Source: Leucobacter sp. L43 (GTDB taxonomy: Bacteria > Actinomycetota > Actinomycetes > Actinomycetales > Microbacteriaceae). Taken from it: DNA of 64,000 nucleotides. Of this stretch, positions 61,507 to 64,000 are shown piece after piece (position 1 is the stretch's first letter; each line of letters begins with the position of its first letter). A program made the position numbers and the translations under genes. Below the pieces are notes generated by a model. The model searched no databases, was not told the origin of the DNA, and saw only the letters and a list, made by a program, of their open reading frames with translations. The DNA lies in NCBI RefSeq assembly GCF_016597785.1, contig NZ_JAENJG010000001.1:124001-188000 (forward strand). Direction: 5' to 3'.

Positions 61507-62616
61507 ATGACGAACCCTCATACCTCCGCCCTCAGTGAGGCCGGAGTCAGCATCTGGCTCGACGATCTGTCGCGCCATCGCCTCGAGAGCGGCGAGCTCG
61601 CCTCGATGGTGGAAACGGTGAACGTGGTCGGTGTGACCACGAATCCGACGATCTTCGCAAACGCCATCGGCGGCGGCGACGGCTACGGAGACCGGCTCAA
61701 GGACGCCGCTGCGCGCGGACTCGACACGGATGCGGCGATCGTGGAGCTCACGACCGCGGATGTGGCCGACGCATGCGACCTGCTCGCCGACGTGTACGCG
61801 TCGACCGGCGGACGAGACGGCCGGGTGTCGATCGAGGTCGAGCCGGGCCTGGCCCGCGACACGGCCGGTACGGCGACCCAGGCTCAGGATCTCTGGGCTC
61901 GCGTCGACCGTCCGAACGCCATGATCAAGATTCCGGCGACCGTCGAGGGGCTCGATGCGATCACCGAGACCATCGCGGCGGGGATCAGCGTCAACGTCAC
62001 GTTGATCTTCAGCCTCGAGCGCTACCGCCAGGTGATCAATGCGTACCTCGCTGGCCTCGAGCGCGCTCGTGCTGCGGGCATCGATCTCTCGACGATTCAT
62101 TCGGTCGCGTCCTTCTTCGTGTCTCGCGTCGACTCCGAGATCGACCGTCGACTTCGCGAGATCGGCACACCGGAGGCGCTCGCGCTCACCGGGCAGGCGG
62201 GCATCGCGAACGCCCGCCTCGCATACGAGGTGTTCGAGCAGTCGTTCGACACCGAACGTGCTCGGTTCCTCGTCGGGCTCGGCGCGAATCCGCAGCGTCC
62301 GCTGTGGGCGTCGACGGGCGTGAAGGATCCCGCGCTCGCGGATACGGCGTATGTGACGGGTCTCATCGCTCCGAACACCGTGAATACGATGCCGGAGGCG
62401 ACGCTGCGGGCATTCGCCGACCACGGGCACGTCCCCGGCGACACGATCACGGGATCGTACCTGGAGTCGAACCAGGTGCTCAACGCGATCGACGCCCTCG
62501 GCGTCGACTACGCCGAGGTCACCGAGCTGCTGGAGCAGGAGGGCCTGCAGAAGTTCGAGGCTTCCTGGTCGGAGCTGCTCGGCACGGTCGAGCAGGCACT
62601 TCGAGAGGCTCGTTGA
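61507..62616 (+). CDS. tal: Transaldolase
   Basis: Transfers a three-carbon dihydroxyacetone unit in the non-oxidative pentose phosphate pathway. The product has 369 residues, the long (TalB-like subfamily of actinobacteria) type, with [12 protein letters not shown], the Schiff-base Lys in [21 protein letters not shown] and WASTGVKDP. Starts 29 nt after tkt with AAAGGA upstream. Confidence 0.95.
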   Translation: MTNPHTSALSEAGVSIWLDDLSRHRLESGELASMVETVNVVGVTTNPTIFANAIGGGDGYGDRLKDAAARGLDTDAAIVELTTADVADACDLLADVYASTGGRDGRVSIEVEPGLARDTAGTATQAQDLWARVDRPNAMIKIPATVEGLDAITETIAAGISVNVTLIFSLERYRQVINAYLAGLERARAAGIDLSTIHSVASFFVSRVDSEIDRRLREIGTPEALALTGQAGIANARLAYEVFEQSFDTERARFLVGLGANPQRPLWASTGVKDPALADTAYVTGLIAPNTVNTMPEATLRAFADHGHVPGDTITGSYLESNQVLNAIDALGVDYAEVTELLEQEGLQKFEASWSELLGTVEQALREAR

Positions 62617-62618
62617 GC

Positions 62619-64000
62619 ATGGCCCTGGAGGTCACCGTCGATGGCGGTCTGCGGGACGCGGAAGCAGCGCTCGCGACGCTCGTCGAGGATCGTGTCGCGG
62701 GACGTATCTTCGCCCACGACGCGACCCTCTGGGGTGAAGCGGCTGCGGCGGAAGCCGCGATTCGGCTCGGCTGGACCGATGTCGCCGCTACCGCTGAGCG
62801 CCTGATCGCGGAGATCGAGCAGCTGCGCTCCGACCTGCGCGCCGATGGCGTCGATCGCGTCGTGCTCTGCGGCATGGGCGGATCGAGCCTGGCTCCTGCA
62901 GTCATCACTCGCTGGGCCGGAGTCGATCTCACCATGATCGACTCCACCCATCCCGATGTGGTGCGACGCGCGCTCGCCGGAGATTTGGCCCGCACCGCGG
63001 TCGTCGTGAGCTCGAAGTCGGGTGGAACGATCGAGACCCGCAGCCACCTCGCCGCGTTCGAGGATGCGTTCCGGGTGGCCGGGATCGAGCCGTCTGAGCG
63101 CATCATCATCGTGACCGACCCTGGCTCCCCGCTCGACGAGGAGTCCCGTGCCGCCGGCCGTCGCGTGTTCACGGCCGACCCGAATGTGGGAGGCCGATTC
63201 TCAGCACTGACCGCATTCGGCCTGGTGCCCGCCGGGCTCGCCGGAGCCGACCTGGGGCGCCTCCTCCAGGATGCGGAGGCTGTGCGCGCCAGCGTCTCCT
63301 CAGACCACGCGGAGAACCCCGCGTTGCGCCTCGCTTCGGCGATCTACGCCGGGCTGCCGCGTCGCTTCGTGCTGGCTCTCGTGGAAGACGGTTCGGCCGC
63401 TTGGGGGCTCGGCCACTGGATCGAGCAGCTCGTCGCCGAATCGACCGGCAAGGAGGGGCAGGGCGTCTTGCCGGTCGCACTCGATGCGGGTGCTCCGGAA
63501 TTCGCGACCGTGCCCGCGAGCGTGACCGTGGTCAGGCTTGCCGGCGACGGTGGCGAAGTAGCTGAGGTCTCCGGCCAGCGCGCGTCGATCGGCGTCGCAG
63601 GCACGCTGGGCGCGCAGGTGCTCACCTGGGAAGTCGCAACTGCAGTGCTGGGCCGGCTCATGGGCATCGACCCGTTCAACCAGCCCGATGTCGAGTCGGC
63701 GAAGGTCGCTGCGCGGTCGGCGCTCGACAGTGACACAGCTGCACCGGGCGGTGACGATGGAGCCGAACTCGCCGGCTCCGGAGGCGCCCGGGTACTCTCG
63801 ACGCCGTCCGGAGTGGACGTGTCCGACGTGACGGGATTCATCGGGCAGGTGCGCCAGGCGGCTCAGCATGCGGGGTATCTCTCGCTCCAGGCGTACCTCG
63901 ACCCGCAGGGCGACGAGTCGGAACCGTTGCACACGCTTCGCGACCGGCTCGCGGAGGCGACCGGCTGCCCGGTCGCCCTCGGGTGGGGCCCGAGCTATCT
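62619..64000 (+). CDS. pgi: Glucose-6-phosphate isomerase, 5' part (cut by window end)
   Basis: 460 codons visible. It has the sugar-phosphate isomerase core GMGGSSLAP, STHPDVV, SSKSGGTIETRSHL and GGRFSALTAFGLVPAGLAG. The later part contains WGLGHWIEQLVAESTGKEGQG with the family lysine-rich loop. ATG 62619 is 2 nt after the tal stop. Start and reading frame are supported, the 3' end lies outside the window. The short linker (about 365-395, SDTAAPGGDDGAEL) is unusual. Confidence 0.9.
   Translation, partial: MALEVTVDGGLRDAEAALATLVEDRVAGRIFAHDATLWGEAAAAEAAIRLGWTDVAATAERLIAEIEQLRSDLRADGVDRVVLCGMGGSSLAPAVITRWAGVDLTMIDSTHPDVVRRALAGDLARTAVVVSSKSGGTIETRSHLAAFEDAFRVAGIEPSERIIIVTDPGSPLDEESRAAGRRVFTADPNVGGRFSALTAFGLVPAGLAGADLGRLLQDAEAVRASVSSDHAENPALRLASAIYAGLPRRFVLALVEDGSAAWGLGHWIEQLVAESTGKEGQGVLPVALDAGAPEFATVPASVTVVRLAGDGGEVAEVSGQRASIGVAGTLGAQVLTWEVATAVLGRLMGIDPFNQPDVESAKVAARSALDSDTAAPGGDDGAELAGSGGARVLSTPSGVDVSDVTGFIGQVRQAAQHAGYLSLQAYLDPQGDESEPLHTLRDRLAEATGCPVALGWGPSY

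Overview
The window is high-GC actinobacterial DNA. RbpA, an actinobacterial cytochrome bcc-aa3 system (diheme QcrC, three-helix QcrA, CtaF), OpcA, DUF3043, DUF3099, a Rieske protein inside the suf operon and a type B L31 all point to Micrococcales. The gene order suggests Microbacteriaceae; a Leucobacter-like genus is my guess only. No rRNA, tRNA, CRISPR array, phage or insertion sequence was seen. Most of the window is core chromosome.

Layout. 1-2530: end of lnt, rbpA, an SDR protein. 2887-13535: gltBD, a methyltransferase, hisD-nrdR and pyrD. 13532-23525: DUF3043, an A-type Fe-S carrier, ctaC-ctaD-ctaF with a GNAT and a TetR gene behind them, then the opposing ctaE-qcrC-qcrA-qcrB operon that ends in a very strong hairpin. 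23707-34307: trpD, an M23 peptidase, a secreted GH106-type glycosidase followed by a sortase-anchored surface protein, a BCCT transporter overlapping trpF, and chrA. 34333-38631: a GNAT gene, a structured 366-nt stretch without a clear gene, then a hydrolase-SpoU-PAP2 operon and an exonuclease. 38707-46303: rpmE2, an ABC ATPase, serB, a PEP mutase-like protein, fabG, DUF3099-zinc protein-SURF1-cutinase lipoprotein, and an ABC-F protein. 46392-55282: zwf-opcA-gnd-pgl and sufB-sufD-Rieske-sufC-DUF59, separated by a duplicated terminator. 55567-64000: ctaA, a Vsr/DUF559-like protein surrounded by repeats, ctaB, and tkt-tal-pgi (pgi cut by the window end).

How the genes fit together. Nearly the whole aerobic terminal respiratory system is here: ctaC/D/E/F, qcrCAB, heme A synthesis (ctaA, ctaB) and SURF1 assembly, plus Fe-S supply (suf, A-type carrier) for the Rieske and GltBD clusters. 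The pentose phosphate pathway is present as two blocks, an oxidative one (zwf-opcA-gnd-pgl) and a non-oxidative one (tkt-tal-pgi).

Most interesting signals. (1) A family of 56-58-nt palindromic elements, three copies around the DUF559 gene; their terminal stems show a compensatory base change with a G-U intermediate. (2) A perfect 65-bp tandem duplication of the suf-operon terminator. (3) Two back-to-back leaderless genes whose -10 boxes overlap in a 24-nt intergenic region. (4) A textbook repressible promoter with a LacI-type operator in front of the glycosidase/surface-protein pair. Many genes start 6-8 nt after a TANNNT box, which implies widespread leaderless transcription.
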